A DNA stretch of 64,000 nucleotides from Motacilla alba alba (lineage: Eukaryota; Chordata; Aves; Passeriformes; Motacillidae): contig NC_052017.1 of assembly GCF_015832195.1 (NCBI RefSeq), positions 71,425,801 through 71,489,800 on the forward strand. Reading direction: 5' to 3'. The translations under genes were made by a program, and so were the position numbers. Below the pieces are notes generated by a model that saw only the letters and a program-made list of their open reading frames with translations, made no database searches and was not told the DNA's origin. Shown here one piece after another: positions 24,637-37,439 of this stretch. The first letter of the stretch is position 1; every line of letters starts with the position of its first letter.

Positions 24637-27600
24637 AGTAACAGAAGTACCTTAGTAATGAAAGTTTAGTCTATTTTTACAAAGGAAAATGAGTTAAAGC
24701 TTATTGCTGAGGCCAGTAACTTGTTAGAAAGGCTACTGCCTCCATGAAAATAAGAAAGTAGAATAAGAATTTTAGGAAATGTTAAGCAAGATAATTAGTA
24801 AATGTGTATTTGGAATAGCACAGAAGGAGGTATGTATAGGTGGTCTGTTCCTATTTTCTTGACATCTCTTTGCTGATACCCTCTTTATAGAGTGGAAAGG
24901 CACTCTGGGGAAAAAGAAAAGATATACAAGAATGTTTTTTAGAAGTGTGTAAAAGAACATAATCCATAGCTTTTTTTTTAATAGAAAATAATTTCACTGT
25001 GGCAGTAATTAGGCTCCTAAGGATGTGTACTATTAAGCTGTCTGCATGCTTCTTGGGTGGGCAAAAGAGAAGGCACTCTGCTTTCATCCTCTTACCTAAT
25101 GCAACAAATCCAAAGTATGCAGCAGTCAGTTATTAGTGCACACCATGTTGAGGCTTAATGCTATTGTACTAGTTCCTTTCCAAGCTCCAGGCTGGTTGTA
25201 CAAGAAAATGCTGCAAAAAAAGCCTTGGGAGCAAAAGTCACAGTTAGGGATTATGTTCAACCATTGAAGAAACTGTAAAAATTCTTTTGTTGTTTTCCTG
25301 CTTTTTGTTAATAAAGGACTGCTTTATTGGTTATACTCTTTCAAGTAAATTTCTCAGTCGTCTTTAGAAAAGCTGGTTTCAGCCACCTACATGTCTCAGA
25401 AGGAAAAATAAACTAGGCTGAATTTTACCTGCTTTTCATATATCACTGTGATGTCAAAGCAGCTGTTTATTCCTTAATGTGCCCTTCATTTTTCTATTGA
25501 AATAGCTTAAAGTAATCTACTATTTTTTCTCATCTAAAATTTAGAAGCTTTCTAACACAGCAGATAGTTCACTCCTGAACAAAGACTAGAAAGGCATCTC
25601 TGATGTTTTCATATCTTGTACATCAGGAATGGACATTAAACATAGTCAATGCTTCCAGAATGAAAGGAGGAGGGAGGAAGCGTCCCTGTACAAAGATTAG
25701 AGATTAGAATAGAGAATAGAAGAGATGGGATAGAAGGGATATTTTCCTTGACATCACTGGGCAGAATTAAGACGTGAAGAGTGAGAAATACCAGCTCAGT
25801 GAAAACTGGAAAATTTCAAAACAATATTTATTCCATTACAAAATGTGTCTGTTTTGGAAAAAGGCTGTGTTTTTTAAAATCATTGTGCCCACCCTTTCAA
25901 CCAGCTCTAGAAAAGATGCACTTGTCCAGTCTGGTGTGTGTGTGAAAATGCAAAGGCGTCTGGTTTGAACTTCAGTATTTAGGAATTTAGTATTTAGTAT
26001 TTAGGAAGAGAAGGGAGGCTGGATAAGGAACAGGGTATTTGTTGTTCCTGACACAGTGGTTGGTCCATCTCCTGTTTGGCACAGAAATAGTCTTTGGCTG
26101 AGAGAATGCACAAAAGCACATTACTGGGCACCTCTGTGGGGGCTGGCCAGGAGCCCGTTCGCCAGCCATACACAAGGACTGTCACTGAATAGAAACAGAG
26201 AAACAGGGAAGCTCATCTGTTGGGCAGGGAATTCTGTGGTGCTGACCTTTCCTCTTCCTTGGCTTACACCAGGCTGAAGCTATGGCAGTTCTGTCCTGCC
26301 TGGTTTTTCTTCATTGCTTTTTAACCAGCTGTCTCTCTCCTGCCAAAAACTGGAGGTAGAACATTTAGGAGAATAAAAGTGGATGGTTTGTAAAATGAGG
26401 AGTTCTGTGTGCTCAGCCCTGGGTGATACAGCCCTGGCTGTATCTCTGGAGGATGGAGTAAACAAACCTGGTGTGGTATCAGGCACACTATTTTATGCCT
26501 GTCCTGATTACTCTTATTATTGTCATCGTGTTGCTGTTATATCCTAAAAGTAAATAAATTTAATCCTCACAAAAATACTGGCTGCCTTAAATAAAATCTT
26601 GCTGCAAATGTGCTTTAACTGTGGAATCCTGCAAATTCTTTTGCCTGATCACCACTTCACAACAACCAATGGGAAAACTTTGCAGGATTATGGTCTCATA
26701 GATTATAAAGACAGAAAAAATCTCCCCACTGCTATATTTTTGCTTCATACAATTTATTTTTGATATGTTAATCATTGAAAGTAATACATTAATAGATTCA
26801 CCTGTGGGGGCTTGCAGATATGAGTATTTACTCAGCTTTTGATATTTAGGGCTTAGGATGGTAGTTAAATACTTGCCTTTCCTCCATCTCCATTGATTCC
26901 AATAGAATCACAGTTTTCCAATTACAAGAAGACCCTAGATGGGAGTGCATGTGTGTGTTCATGTGGCTGCTTTCTGTAGACACATAAAATTGATGAGTAC
27001 TTATGCTTGCCCAAATGAAACCAGATTCAAAGAATGAATATCTGCTGCACGTCTCTTCCACAGGATGAATAGCTTATATCAGCATTTCTGTATAAATGTT
27101 AATAATGTGTCTGATGTGATGGTTATCAAGCAATTTTTGTGCTGTGCCACAGACCTCAACCACAAAAGTCTGCTAAATGAAATCTTATCTGTCTTCTTTT
27201 TCACTGAGCAGTTATTATTATTTACTTCTTTTGGCTATGAAGTGACAAAAAAAGTTGAGACTTTTTGAACTATAGTGAACATCTCTATTTCATAGATTCA
27301 TAATTCATGAACTTCTTCTCTGATTTACTGCAAATTTGGTGAAAAAATCCTACCTCAGCTTGTGACCTAGGCTACAAATCTTGAGGGCAATATGATTTGT
27401 GAATCTGGAATTTAGAACTGGGGATAAGAGCCAAATTTTATCTTATAATGGAAACCCACATTGTAGCCCTAACTAAGGGGATTCTTGCTGTTCCTTAATA
27501 TATCTTTCCTGCCCCTTCATGCCTCAAAATGTAGACATATGAGAAATTAATTTTTTTTTTGTATACTGTGCTTATTTAAAAATGCTTAGTTAAGTGATAG

Positions 27601-29264
27601 AACTTCACAGACATCAGCACACCTGATTTTTACAATCCTCACTGTGCACTCAGTGTTGATGAATACTGTATATCCAGCTACCACTCCTTGGGTTTGCAGA
27701 AGTCTTATCTTTACAGTAAACAGAATACCTTTTTAAAGGGAAAACTATCAATATACCCCAAATTGTTGTTTGCATAAAGCCATGTGAAAGCCCTTGCCTT
27801 GCCAAGAAAAGAAGTGCTTTTCTTGCACTTTTTGTTGAAGCAGAGCTGCAGGAGAGAAGTGTATGCGGAGAGATGTATCGTGAATCTTTCTGCTGTTACA
27901 TAGGAAATGGATTCTTCCTTGATGGGTTACAGCCATTTTGTTCAAGTCTTGGAGTTTGTATTTTGTCATTTTATCAGCCTTTCCTGAGTATCCTAGCTTC
28001 TACTTTAACACACTGGTTTTTATAAGTAAGATGAATAGTTCACTGCTTGGTTGTTGTGTCCTGGGGCATCTTCCAAATATAATTATAAAATGTGAATGTA
28101 ATGGATTTCTTTTTTTTCTGCACCAGGTCTGCAGAATGATTATTTCTGTATAGGGTACTGTATTGGTTTATTACAGTGTCAGGTGCCAGTCTTTTGTTTC
28201 TGACTTGGAACCACTTATTTTTCTAATAAGATATTGTACACTATTTGCAACTTCAATATTCTCAGCTTTAGTAATGAATGAAAAACACAATCAAGGCAAG
28301 AGTGTTTCAATATATCAAACTCATTCCAGTTATTATCAGAATATGGTGAGATAGGAAATGACAATTTCACCCTGGAGAAATCACTGTAACCTATACACAG
28401 CATGGAATTCAGTTATAAAGAGCAAGTGAATGTACATATAGATAGATGGGGAATGTTTTCAGCTCTTCCATCTGTCCAGAAATGAAATGCTTTACCACTG
28501 AGTGGTGTTTTACTGCTATTTCAATACAGCTTTTCTGCATGATTTTTTCTTCTCATAAAATAAATGTCCTTTATGGAATTTAAAACATTCCCCAGATATA
28601 TAGATTTAGTGAAAGCTTACTTTACCTTCTTTTTTTTCTCTTTTTTTAAAATTTTTATTTTTATTTTTAATCTTGTACCCTGGTGATTATTCACCATAGG
28701 AGATTGCTTCCAGAAGTGTCAGAGGAGTCCAAGGGAGTTCAGCACCTAAATCCTATTTATTTTCAGTAAGCATGAGGTATTGAGCTCTGTAATGAGCTTT
28801 GAAAGTAGGAGTTTCTCTCATTATTTTGTTCAAAATGGGAATTATAATAACAACAGTATACAAGTATTCCTTACAAAAGAATACTTTGATAATAATACTT
28901 AGGGCAATTCATATGAAGGGAACCAGTGATGGTAGAAATATTTCATCAATTTAACTCTGGTGTTCAGTCCTGCATATAGTTAACGAGCAAATCCATCTAG
29001 TGAAAATTTGTAGTCCTGAAGTTAGACCAACCACAAAAGGATGCATAAAGAGCAGACTTCAAATAAATTGCTTCATCTTTTCCCTTACCTGTTGAGTTTG
29101 TTCTCCCAGTCAAGAGATGGAGAGAATTGTTTGGTTTCTAAAGTGCAAAGAACCCCTTTCACAGGAAACAACTATGTCCAAGATTCTTTATTTTCAAAGG
29201 CTTATTTAAATTCCCTATTGTTCATTTTCCAGGAATGTGCCTAGTTTCTTAAATGGCACAGTAA

Positions 29265-29350
29265 AAGCCTTCGTGTTGACAGGAAGCCTTTTCCAAAGGT
29301 TAATTATTTTATGAGGAAAGAAATTACTCTCATATTGCCTGTTAACCTTT
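29265..29350 (-). mobile_element. Probable ancient CR1 fragment
   Basis: The plus strand contains ggaagccttttccaaagg, then ttaattatttt, then a gaaattactctcatatt stretch. This follows the order of the antisense 3'-UTR region of old amniote CR1 elements (a 'glycine-proline-like' ggaagcct-ttcca, then ttaattat, then a gaaa...tcctaatat-like segment). The fragment is short and diverged, and a T/G-rich low-complexity tract interrupts it on the right. Confidence 0.42.
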
Positions 29351-29402
29351 GGGGTGTTTTTTTGTTTGTTTGTAGTTTTTGGGGTTTTTTTTTGTTTTGT
29401 TT
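29350..29402. repeat. T/G-rich low-complexity tract
   Basis: Runs of T with ggggt and TTTG units, directly abutting the CR1-like fragment. Confidence 0.85.
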
Positions 29403-30297
29403 TCTGTTGTTTCTTTTTATTATTATTTCCCTCATTTATGTGACTCTTTGGGAATCCCTAAAGCTTTTTCACTTTCTAATTTAGCTTATCTCTTAAATAT
29501 TTTTCTCAAATCGGAACCTTATCTTGTTAATCTTGTTTGTTCTAGAGAGAATAGATTAAATTCCTTTAAATGTCCACTTTATTAAATTCCTGGTATAATT
29601 GATTAGTCTAACAAAATCAGACAAGTAGGAAATTTAATTGCTTAAAAGTGCATAACCCATTGTTACTGCTGACTTTCTCATAAATACGTTATAATTACTA
29701 AAGATAATGAAAATTGTTTTCTTTTAATTAGAATTTTATAATAAGCATTTTTCACTACCAAAATAATTAAGTTTTCAAATTATACACTTTTATTTTAAAA
29801 CACTAACTATTCAAGGTCCTTATCTTCTCCCCAGAAAAGAAATATTTGATCTCATTTCCATCTAAAGCGCTTCCATTTTCACCAGTTTTTTAAGGTAGAA
29901 AAACACACTGATTCCTATTCTAGACATGAGAGATGGAGGCATAGTGAACACTTTAAAGAAGGTGTTCACTCTACCTCCTTGGTGCTATCGAAGGTGTTTC
30001 ACTAGAATTTAAATGGCTTGAAATTAGGAGATGGCTTCTCACGGTAGGGGCTGAAATAGGTTCATGGGGCTCCTTTGACCTCCAAAACTGGGGTCCTGGT
30101 TTCCCTGGCTTTAATGTCTAAGCAGAATGAAAATCCACATTGTCCAAGATAGCACACAAAGTCTGACTCCAAAAATACTTCCACAAATTTTTTCGGCAGT
30201 GCTTTTTGTGGCACTCCAGTCTGGTGTGACATTGGCAGTTCTCAGTAGTGTGTCTAGAAAGCTACAATCCTGAGCTTTCAAGAATGTTACTCACACC

Positions 30298-30360
30298 CCA
30301 TTCTAAGAGTTGGAAAGGACCTTCAGGGACCTGGACAGCATTCTGAAGGCAGCCACTGTA
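30298..30360 (-). mobile_element. Possible CR1 3'-end scrap
   Basis: The string attctaagagttggaaagga followed by ccttcaggg resembles the antisense start of CR1 tails (an attctatg-like end, then a ttggaa-gggacct motif). Only about 35 bases match well, so the call is weak. Confidence 0.35.
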
Positions 30361-33300
30361 CCAATTTCAAAGGCATATTCTACTCCTTGCTTTATATTAA
30401 GCCAAGTACGTGTGGGGATCTGATTTTCGGGAGCAGAGTTGAGATATGGATAAGAAAAATGACCATGTTTATCTTGGAATTGAATATCTGTATTTGACTC
30501 ATGGAGATCCTGATAATTGGAAATAATTGTCTTGTCATTAGCTTTATTAATTCAAGTGTTTAGTGCTCCGCAATGCAACAACTTCTCCAGCACTATCAGG
30601 TACATGTTATTTTTATAGTTGTTGTCCATCAGGTAAGAAAGCAGCAGAATTCCTGGTCAACAGACTGTACAATCAAGGGCTAATTTTATGTCATTTGTTA
30701 AGCTGGAGCTTCACTGGAAATGAGACCTTGTTGCAGATATAGAGATTAAAGAGATTTTTATATGCCCTGCATTTTCTGCTTTTTGTGCCATGTTTTGGTG
30801 GCAGTTTCATTGGCTTTTATTCTGTTATTCTATGCCCAAGTGTATTTTCAATGGTAATTTTTTCTCTTTTTAATTTTGTTATTTTTATACTCTTCCTGTT
30901 CCCTGAATATTATAAGGTGCATTTTGACTTTAATTACTAACTTCTTGTTGCTAATGATGAGAGAAACTTTCTGAATAATCCTCTGAATTTTCATAAGCTA
31001 TCATAAGTCTGGAAAGCTAAGAGATGGAGATTAACTTTGACAAAAAGAAAGAAAGAAAGAAACAAACAAAAATTAACAGCCCTGAAACTACCTAATTTAT
31101 GTGGTGGTTATAAGTTAAAAGCCATTATCATTAGCTTAATATTATTAATCACTAAGCAGTGACTATTCTAGGTCTTGGATTTATAAATGGTGAAGTTGAA
31201 GTATAAATGGCTTTAAACCCCAAAGAATCATTTAAAATTAATTTTCTAAGAGAAAATTTATGTGATTCTGAGGCAAAATTCTCTATGAAATGCATGGTTT
31301 ACATTGTGTAAAACTCAAATCAAGAGGTACAGATGACTCAATAATAAAAGAATTAAGTAAAATGCATCCAAAATATGCCTAACTTTCAGTTTAACCTTTG
31401 AATCTAACCGAAAAAGATTATAGGACAGGTAATTGGCTTTTGACATTGGAGTATTTTTTATGTAGTGATGGGTTTCAAAACCTGTAGAGAGGGTGTTCAT
31501 GGACATATTCAGTTTCTTAAGATGAAAATTACTTGGGCTTTAGTGAACTCTTTAAGGTCACATACGGATTTTAGAGTTTTCATTCTTATTTGAGTTACTT
31601 TCAGGTTACAGTTGCGTTGTGGTAGTGTTACGTGCTCTTACAGGAAAAAGAATAACAATTTAAGGAGGTGAAGAGTCTAACAACTTTCTTCAGTTTTAGA
31701 TTCTAAAAAATCTTTTTATCTTGAGCCCCCAAATAGGCATTTTTCCTCCTTACATGCCTTATTTTTCTTCATGGGCAGATTCCTTGCAAATAGTTCTGTC
31801 TATCCCAAGTTTGAGTACAACTGTTACCTATTTTCTCTCTCTCCCCTAGGAAAATATTCTTAGGGTATGTAAAGTTGCCCAGTTTTTCAAACAGCATTTG
31901 TGTGGTTACACTTGCCAAAATCCTCATGATTTTTATCCTCACTCCCTGCATTGTGTTCTCATCAGGTTTTGCCTCCCAACTGATAGGATAATTGCTCTGT
32001 TTGCTTTGCAATCTACCCTTAAACATAATGCAAAAGCATTTTGCAAACATGACCCCCATAAAGAAAGGACAGAGTAAATCTTTGTTCTGTGAGACCATAT
32101 GCCTTTTTGAGAAAAGATAACTGTTGGGGTTGTTTATTTGAAAGAGCCAGGGCTTTTAGAAATCTGTTAGAGGAGAAGAACCCAAATGCCCAACTCATTC
32201 TCAGAGAAAAAAGTTTTAATATAACCGTCTGAGACAGCACAGTGTCTTCTAAACAATCAAGATCTCATAAAAGTACAGTAACAGCTGTCAGAAAACTGAG
32301 TTTACTACTCACTAGGATGCTGTGCAGTCCAGTACATAATTAGCAACATATTTGCCATCTGAGAAAGAGAGATGAATAAAACAGGTTGCCACAGTTTCAA
32401 AAGGGCTTCAACTCAGCTTGTGGTATTCTGCTTATAGTTTTGCACAAGCAGTTATTCAGGTCAGGATTTTCTCCTTGCCCAAATTTGTGCCTGAGACTTG
32501 CAGCTATCAATTGCTTTTTATGAATCTTTTTTCATATTGTCCAGTTTGGGCTTTCTGCAAATAAAATTAGCCTTGTGTATCCAAGAACATTTTTTTCTTT
32601 CTGACCCTCAGGTTAATGTGTTGTTCTTGAGAGACGTGGGGAATGGCTCAACAACTCTTAACTGTGGTAAGAGAGTTGATGAACACCCAGGATTTTCTCA
32701 GGCTGAGGATGTAGGCTGCAGGTGCTCACAGTGTTTTCAAAACCCAGATTCTAACCTGTGAAACTCCTTGGTTAGAGGTGTTCTCATGGTAACATTGCTC
32801 AGCAGGATGTCAGAGGAAAACAGTTGTTTTTAATTTTCCTGCAACAGAAAGTAGTTTCCAAAGCACCTTGTGTATAATTTATTCCATTTAATACCTTGTG
32901 AAAATGTCCTTACAAATGTATCTTCATTTGAGCTGCCCAGCTCACTCCAGTCTGAACAAGCTCTCAGGCTACAGGTTTCAATGGATGAGTGAGACAATGT
33001 GGATGGGGGGGTTTTTTTGAGCCATGAATTCCGCAAAACCTTCTTATGTTGCAGTAATATTAAAGCTTGGTAGTTTATAGACAATGTCTCTGGAATGTAT
33101 TTGCTTGTCCTCCACAAATTTCACCAGAACTGGCTCTTCTTTGTTAACTTTTTTGCAAGGTTGGAAAAAAGAAAGACCAATAGTTTGCAAAGAGGAGAGT
33201 GTGCTGCCCACAGATCCAGAGACCAACCCAACAGGCTTCCTCAACACGTGGAAATTACAGTGATTTTTCCCTCTGTCTTTTAACAAGTCTAACAAAAGGA

Positions 33301-33455
33301 TTATCTAAAATATGTAATACTTGTTTATTTTCTCTTTTTTGTATTGGATTCTACTTTATTTGGTTTTTTTCTTTTCTTGTGGGATAGATTTTCTCTTCTG
33401 GCTCTGCAGACACAGCCAGGTGGGAGTCCTGAAGGCTGGAACAAAAAGTTCAAGG
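30361..33455. other. Unique AT-rich non-coding DNA
   Basis: No supported gene or repeat family apart from a GAAA microsatellite at about 31045. The overlapping minus-strand frames at 31769-32098 and 32019-32240 are in different phases and carry no motif. Confidence 0.6.
31041..31070. repeat. (GAAA)n / (CAAA)n microsatellite
   Basis: About four GAAA units followed by two ACAA-type units, all A-rich on the plus strand. Confidence 0.9.
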
Positions 33456-33459
33456 GAGG

Positions 33460-33545
33460 CACTGAGGGTCAAATTCTCCTCTGAACTGAGCTATGCCTGG
33501 CTCCATCAAACTCAGTCAAAACGGCACAAGGAGTCAAGCAGGCTA
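33460..33545 (+). repeat. Possible old amniote interspersed repeat
   Basis: The stretch beginning gagggtcaaattctcctctg resembles a very old element recurrent in reptile and bird genomes, which starts near ggccaaattctgctct and continues with a tca-atgg-rich palindromic body. Here only the opening about 25 bases match convincingly. I cannot name the family. Confidence 0.33.
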
Positions 33546-34449
33546 GAAGCTGGTTCTTACTGGCTCCCACTAGCTCTTATCTTTGCTAAATCTTTATGGC
33601 ACTGTAGGAAAGCTCATTTCATCCTCTTTTTAACTGAGCCTCTGATGTAGCCATTCTTCAGTGGCACTTACACACCTGTGGGGGGTGTGAGGTCTGCAGA
33701 GCTTTTTGGCCGCTGAAAAGGGATTGCCTTGGGGAGAGCGGTGGCCTTTCCTTAGTGCCTACACTAAACTAGAGCTCTCCAGGGAATTTTGGAAAGTGTC
33801 TTCTAGACTCTCTGGCTCTAAAAAAATCTCTGTCTTTCTGGCTGTCACCTTCTTTGATTTCTGGGAAATGACCCATTTTATTTGCTGAATGGCAGGCTCC
33901 CCACTGTTCCTCTGCTCCCCCATCAGAGAGACTTCATGTGCCTTCCCTTGTCCATGGTTTGCTCTGAGTATTTGCCATTTTTTTCTGTGTGTCTGATCCC
34001 TCTGGTTATGCCAAAGTTACCAGACCTCCGGAGAACTCACACACAGCTGCATCAAAAAGCTCTTTGAGGAGAGTCCATCAATGCACACACAACTGCAGCA
34101 CCTGGAAAATCACTCTTGCTGTCATTCTTCTTCATTGTCTCATTTTGCTTGTGACAAAGAATTGTGTTCTATCCCTTAACCTGCCCCTTCAACTTTTTTC
34201 AGAAGCTTGACTGTGTTGGGAAAGGAAATCAGAAGATGTGTTTTTGACATTTCCTGTAGCTTATGTCTGCTACACTGATGGTACATCATATTATGTCATT
34301 GCACCACTTTTTATCCATAATCTACTGTTAAAGAGTGGAAGGTAATAAATTGTGGGAAGATGGGGGGACACACAGAGAACTTAAATAGATTATATAGTCA
34401 CCTATGTTAAAATATTGCCACATCAGAGAAAGTATCTCAGAGTAACATA

Positions 34450-34918
34450 TGGTGTTCAGTTTTAGATACTGGCAAAGAGAGGTGGTCCAGTGTGAGAGAC
34501 TCCAGAAAATGAACGGCATGTTGTGTGATCAAGGTCAGAACCTGTGGGAGTAGTTCAGTCAATAGAAGGAAGGACTGGGATGGAAAGTATATGCTTATAT
34601 GACACAAGACATGAAAAAAGGTTGATATAAACAGAAAGGGAATAAACTGTTCCCTGTGCTCAAGGTGTCAGAAGTAAGACATTTTTTTCAGCTAGGGAGA
34701 ATAAAATTATGGATCAGTCAAAGCTTGTAAATGGTCAGGATAGTTAAGAATGGGTAAAAAAATATCTGGATTGAGGGGCAAATCTTCCTTGATGGTCTTT
34801 AAGAGCAGATAAGACAAATGTTTGGTGGCAAAGAAATAGTTTCTAACTGATTTTGCCTGGGGGAAGGATGGTGGGGTAAAGGAGGGCATCAGAGTGTATT
34901 TCAGTCTATTTTATATAA
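34450..34918 (+). mobile_element. Ancient CR1 LINE 3' end
   Basis: An old CR1-type element in sense orientation, matched in order along about 450 bases. The sequence has tgttcagttttagatactgg (34452-34471) for the conserved 'VQFW'-like region. Next comes gggaataaactgttccctgt (34638-34657) for the segment after the RT C-terminus, then a gggaga then gtaa/taagaa stretch. After that, ccttgatggtctttaagagc (34788-34807) corresponds to the 'ggaggtttttaagaacagg' part, followed by gataagacaaatgttt. The tail, tgcctgggggaaggatgg (34855-34872) through ttcagtctattttatat, matches the 3' end. No frame survives, and divergence is high throughout. This is the amniote-wide CR1 style rather than the young avian 3' end seen at 38.7 kb. 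The left border is uncertain. Confidence 0.78.
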
Positions 34919-36305
34919 TTTTCCTTGCTCAGAGCAGAAAAAGGTGTTGAAGCAAGCTGGATGCATCCAGGTAAATTGCTTTTATTTTAAGACCTGTGAA
35001 ATATTAGTTGTCCCTTCATTTCTCAACATGCAAATAATGGACTTTAATTTGCAGATAACACACATACAGTGTGTTATATGGTGAAATGTTTCAAAATAAT
35101 ACTGTGAAGGATGAACACTTTTCTGTGCCAATAAGCTTCAGATACTGCTTGTTGAGTTGCTTGCATTACATTCCAAATTTGAACTGCTGAGGTCTAAGTA
35201 AGTTCAGGCAATCCATACAGCCATGCAGAAAATCTCCAAGATTAGTTCTGTATTAATAGCAAGAAAGGGTCAGTCTGATAACTTAATGATCTGGCTCATA
35301 ACTTGAATCCATTGAAAGTTGTCTGTAAGCACCTTTTGGAATAGAGACCAAACATGACCTTAACTTAATAGAAGTAGGAATTAGATCATCTTGTAGTATT
35401 TCTGAAACTCAGTGTTGTCACACAAACAGTTCAGATTAGCAGAACAGCAATGCTCATCTTGTGGCATCTCTAAGTTTCTTTTGGTGTAGTCTTTCATTTT
35501 TTCAAAGGATGCTCTTCCCACTGTTTTTAATTTCCCGCATTAAAGAACTTAGAGGACCCATTTAATGCTAAAGTGCACACAGTGACAATGAATTTCAGAT
35601 GTATTATTGCACTTGCATGGGGAATTTTGTTTTTATTCTATTATGGAAAGATGATTTCTGGTTACAATGGATAACACATAGCCTTGACATTAAGCAGGTA
35701 GGCAATACACAGACTAATATTCAAATTCAGTTCTCCAGTCCTGTATTCAAGTACAAAGAAAATAACTTGTCTCTTTTTCCTCATCCTAGCATTTTTAAAT
35801 TTATTTCCTGGTCCCCAGCTGCTATAGGCTTTCATACATTTGATATGTTGTACCTGTGGCTACTTAAGTTAAATCCAACATCCCTGATTCCCTCTACTAA
35901 TTTTTTTATGTAACTTATTTTCATAAAGACAATAATACTTCTTTATTTAGTTTGGGTTTTCTTTCTGTTATGATGGAAAGTAGTTTTCAATGCCCCTTGC
36001 TCTTCTTAATTAATAATCTTTTTTTCCATTCACTTACAGAGGGAAGAAATGAAAAGAAAATAGAAATAAGAAGTAGGGCCTACTCATAACCTTAAGAGTA
36101 ATGGCCACTTCCTCTTTGTGAAAAAAATAAAAAAGGGCTCAGAATTAAGGAAGAGGAAGCTTATAGACACTGAATGCATCCCGGTTTTTGAAAATCATGC
36201 TCTATTTTGCCTTTTTTGAGTTTTTAATTTGTCACCCTTCTTGAATTGGTAGAAGATGTCAACAAAGGCAAAGAAATTACTATTTTCAAAGCTATCACAT
36301 CATCA

Positions 36306-36340
36306 GATATTGTATCAATACAATATCATTTGTATTGTAT
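36306..36340. repeat. Nested inverted repeats
   Basis: gatattgtat and atacaatatc form perfect 10-bp arms with a 2-base loop (36306-36327). The 8 bases atacaata of the second arm pair again with tattgtat at 36333-36340. Two mutually exclusive hairpins are possible. Confidence 0.9.
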
Positions 36341-36393
36341 GAGAAACCAGGATAAGCTAATGAGTCAGAAATGAAAGAGGTTTACTTCAATTT

Positions 36394-36428
36394 AAAATAA
36401 ATAAATAAATTAAAAACAACACCCCCCC
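36394..36428. repeat. (AAAT)n microsatellite with adjacent C run
   Basis: About four AAAT units, a short spacer, then eight C in a row. Confidence 0.9.
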
Positions 36429-37439
36429 CTTCACAAGCTGCTTGAGATAGATAGGAAGAACATAATATATGGTGTAAATGGTCAATTTAGTCCATGCAAG
36501 CGTGTGATTTAATTATGATTTCTTTCTGTCTGCAAACACCTCATAACCTACACATTTTAACCAATACTTTCACTAGGTTACATGCAGTGATTTAATTTTA
36601 TTGTAGTGCCTCTCCTTTTAAAGATGCTTAAGAATGGAAGCAGTATTAGTTTGGAAGGTTGCATAGCAAAAAAATGATATTAAAATATTTTGCTGTTTCT
36701 TAACTGTAGGAAAATTTCAGGAAATTTCTGTGCTCCTCTTAGTATTGAAAAGTCGTCCTGATTTTTAAAATTTTCTTCAAATCAAAAGTTCAGGACCATG
36801 ACTTGGAGAAATATATTCTCTCCCTCAATTTTCATGGGTTAATAAATGATGTCTTAAATTGCTAAGGAGCAACAGTATTATCACCCTTGGCACACAGTCA
36901 TTTCCAAAGATTATGTCTTCTGTGTGTGGTTTGCAAAGAGAACAGGGAGAAAACCAAAACCACCATATTTGTATTTCAATAGACTTCAGAGAAAGTCAAG
37001 CAAAATCTCACTGCAAGTTGACATCACCTCAGTGAAGAAATCCAGCTTCATGTTACTGTCAATAGGTATTGTAACATGTTTGGTGTCAGCTCCTTCATGG
37101 AACAGAGGATTTCACTTGCCTTTCTTCCCATCATAGCATTTGCTATTTATTTCCTTCACCCTGGCTTCTCTGGGCCTTTATCTACATGATATGCTGTTTC
37201 TATGGCATATTAGGCTAAGCCTAACCTGTTGTATTTTAGCATACTTGCTGTCAGCCTCCCAGCGCAACAGCAGACTTCTCTTGTAAGAGTTTTTATGTGC
37301 ATGCACGCACAGACATGCACAAGTGAATAATACAGCACAGGGTATGCGTAGTGCACCTGTCAAACCTATAAACACAGAGTGGATACAGCTATCTGAAAGA
37401 GATAGTGTCAATCAGATCTGTGAGAAGGGGGGAGCATTG

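Larger units (their letters stand above)
14391..29260. other. Long unique AT-rich stretch with simple tracts, no supported gene
   Basis: Nearly 15 kb in which I can name no gene or interspersed repeat. It contains an exon-like segment (15134-15356) and simple repeats listed separately: poly-A at 15886, poly-T at 17450, TTC at 20891, G/T-rich DNA at 23488 and TTTG at 24617. There are also short local tandems: gattaga/gaata-type repetition at 25695-25735 and a 7-bp tagtatt tandem at 25974-26005. Frames up to 110 codons (for example 21465-21797 minus) show no motif. Confidence 0.6.
34919..37430. other. Unique AT-rich non-coding DNA with a small palindrome cluster
   Basis: No gene or interspersed repeat recognised. 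It contains an AAAT microsatellite (36394-36410) with an adjacent C run, and the nested inverted repeats at 36306-36340. The 104-codon frame at 35599-35913 has no motif. Confidence 0.6.

Noticed and set aside
26880..26935. CR1 tail suggested by aatagaatcacag
   Set aside because: Only the short word matches. The following sequence does not follow the CR1 pattern.
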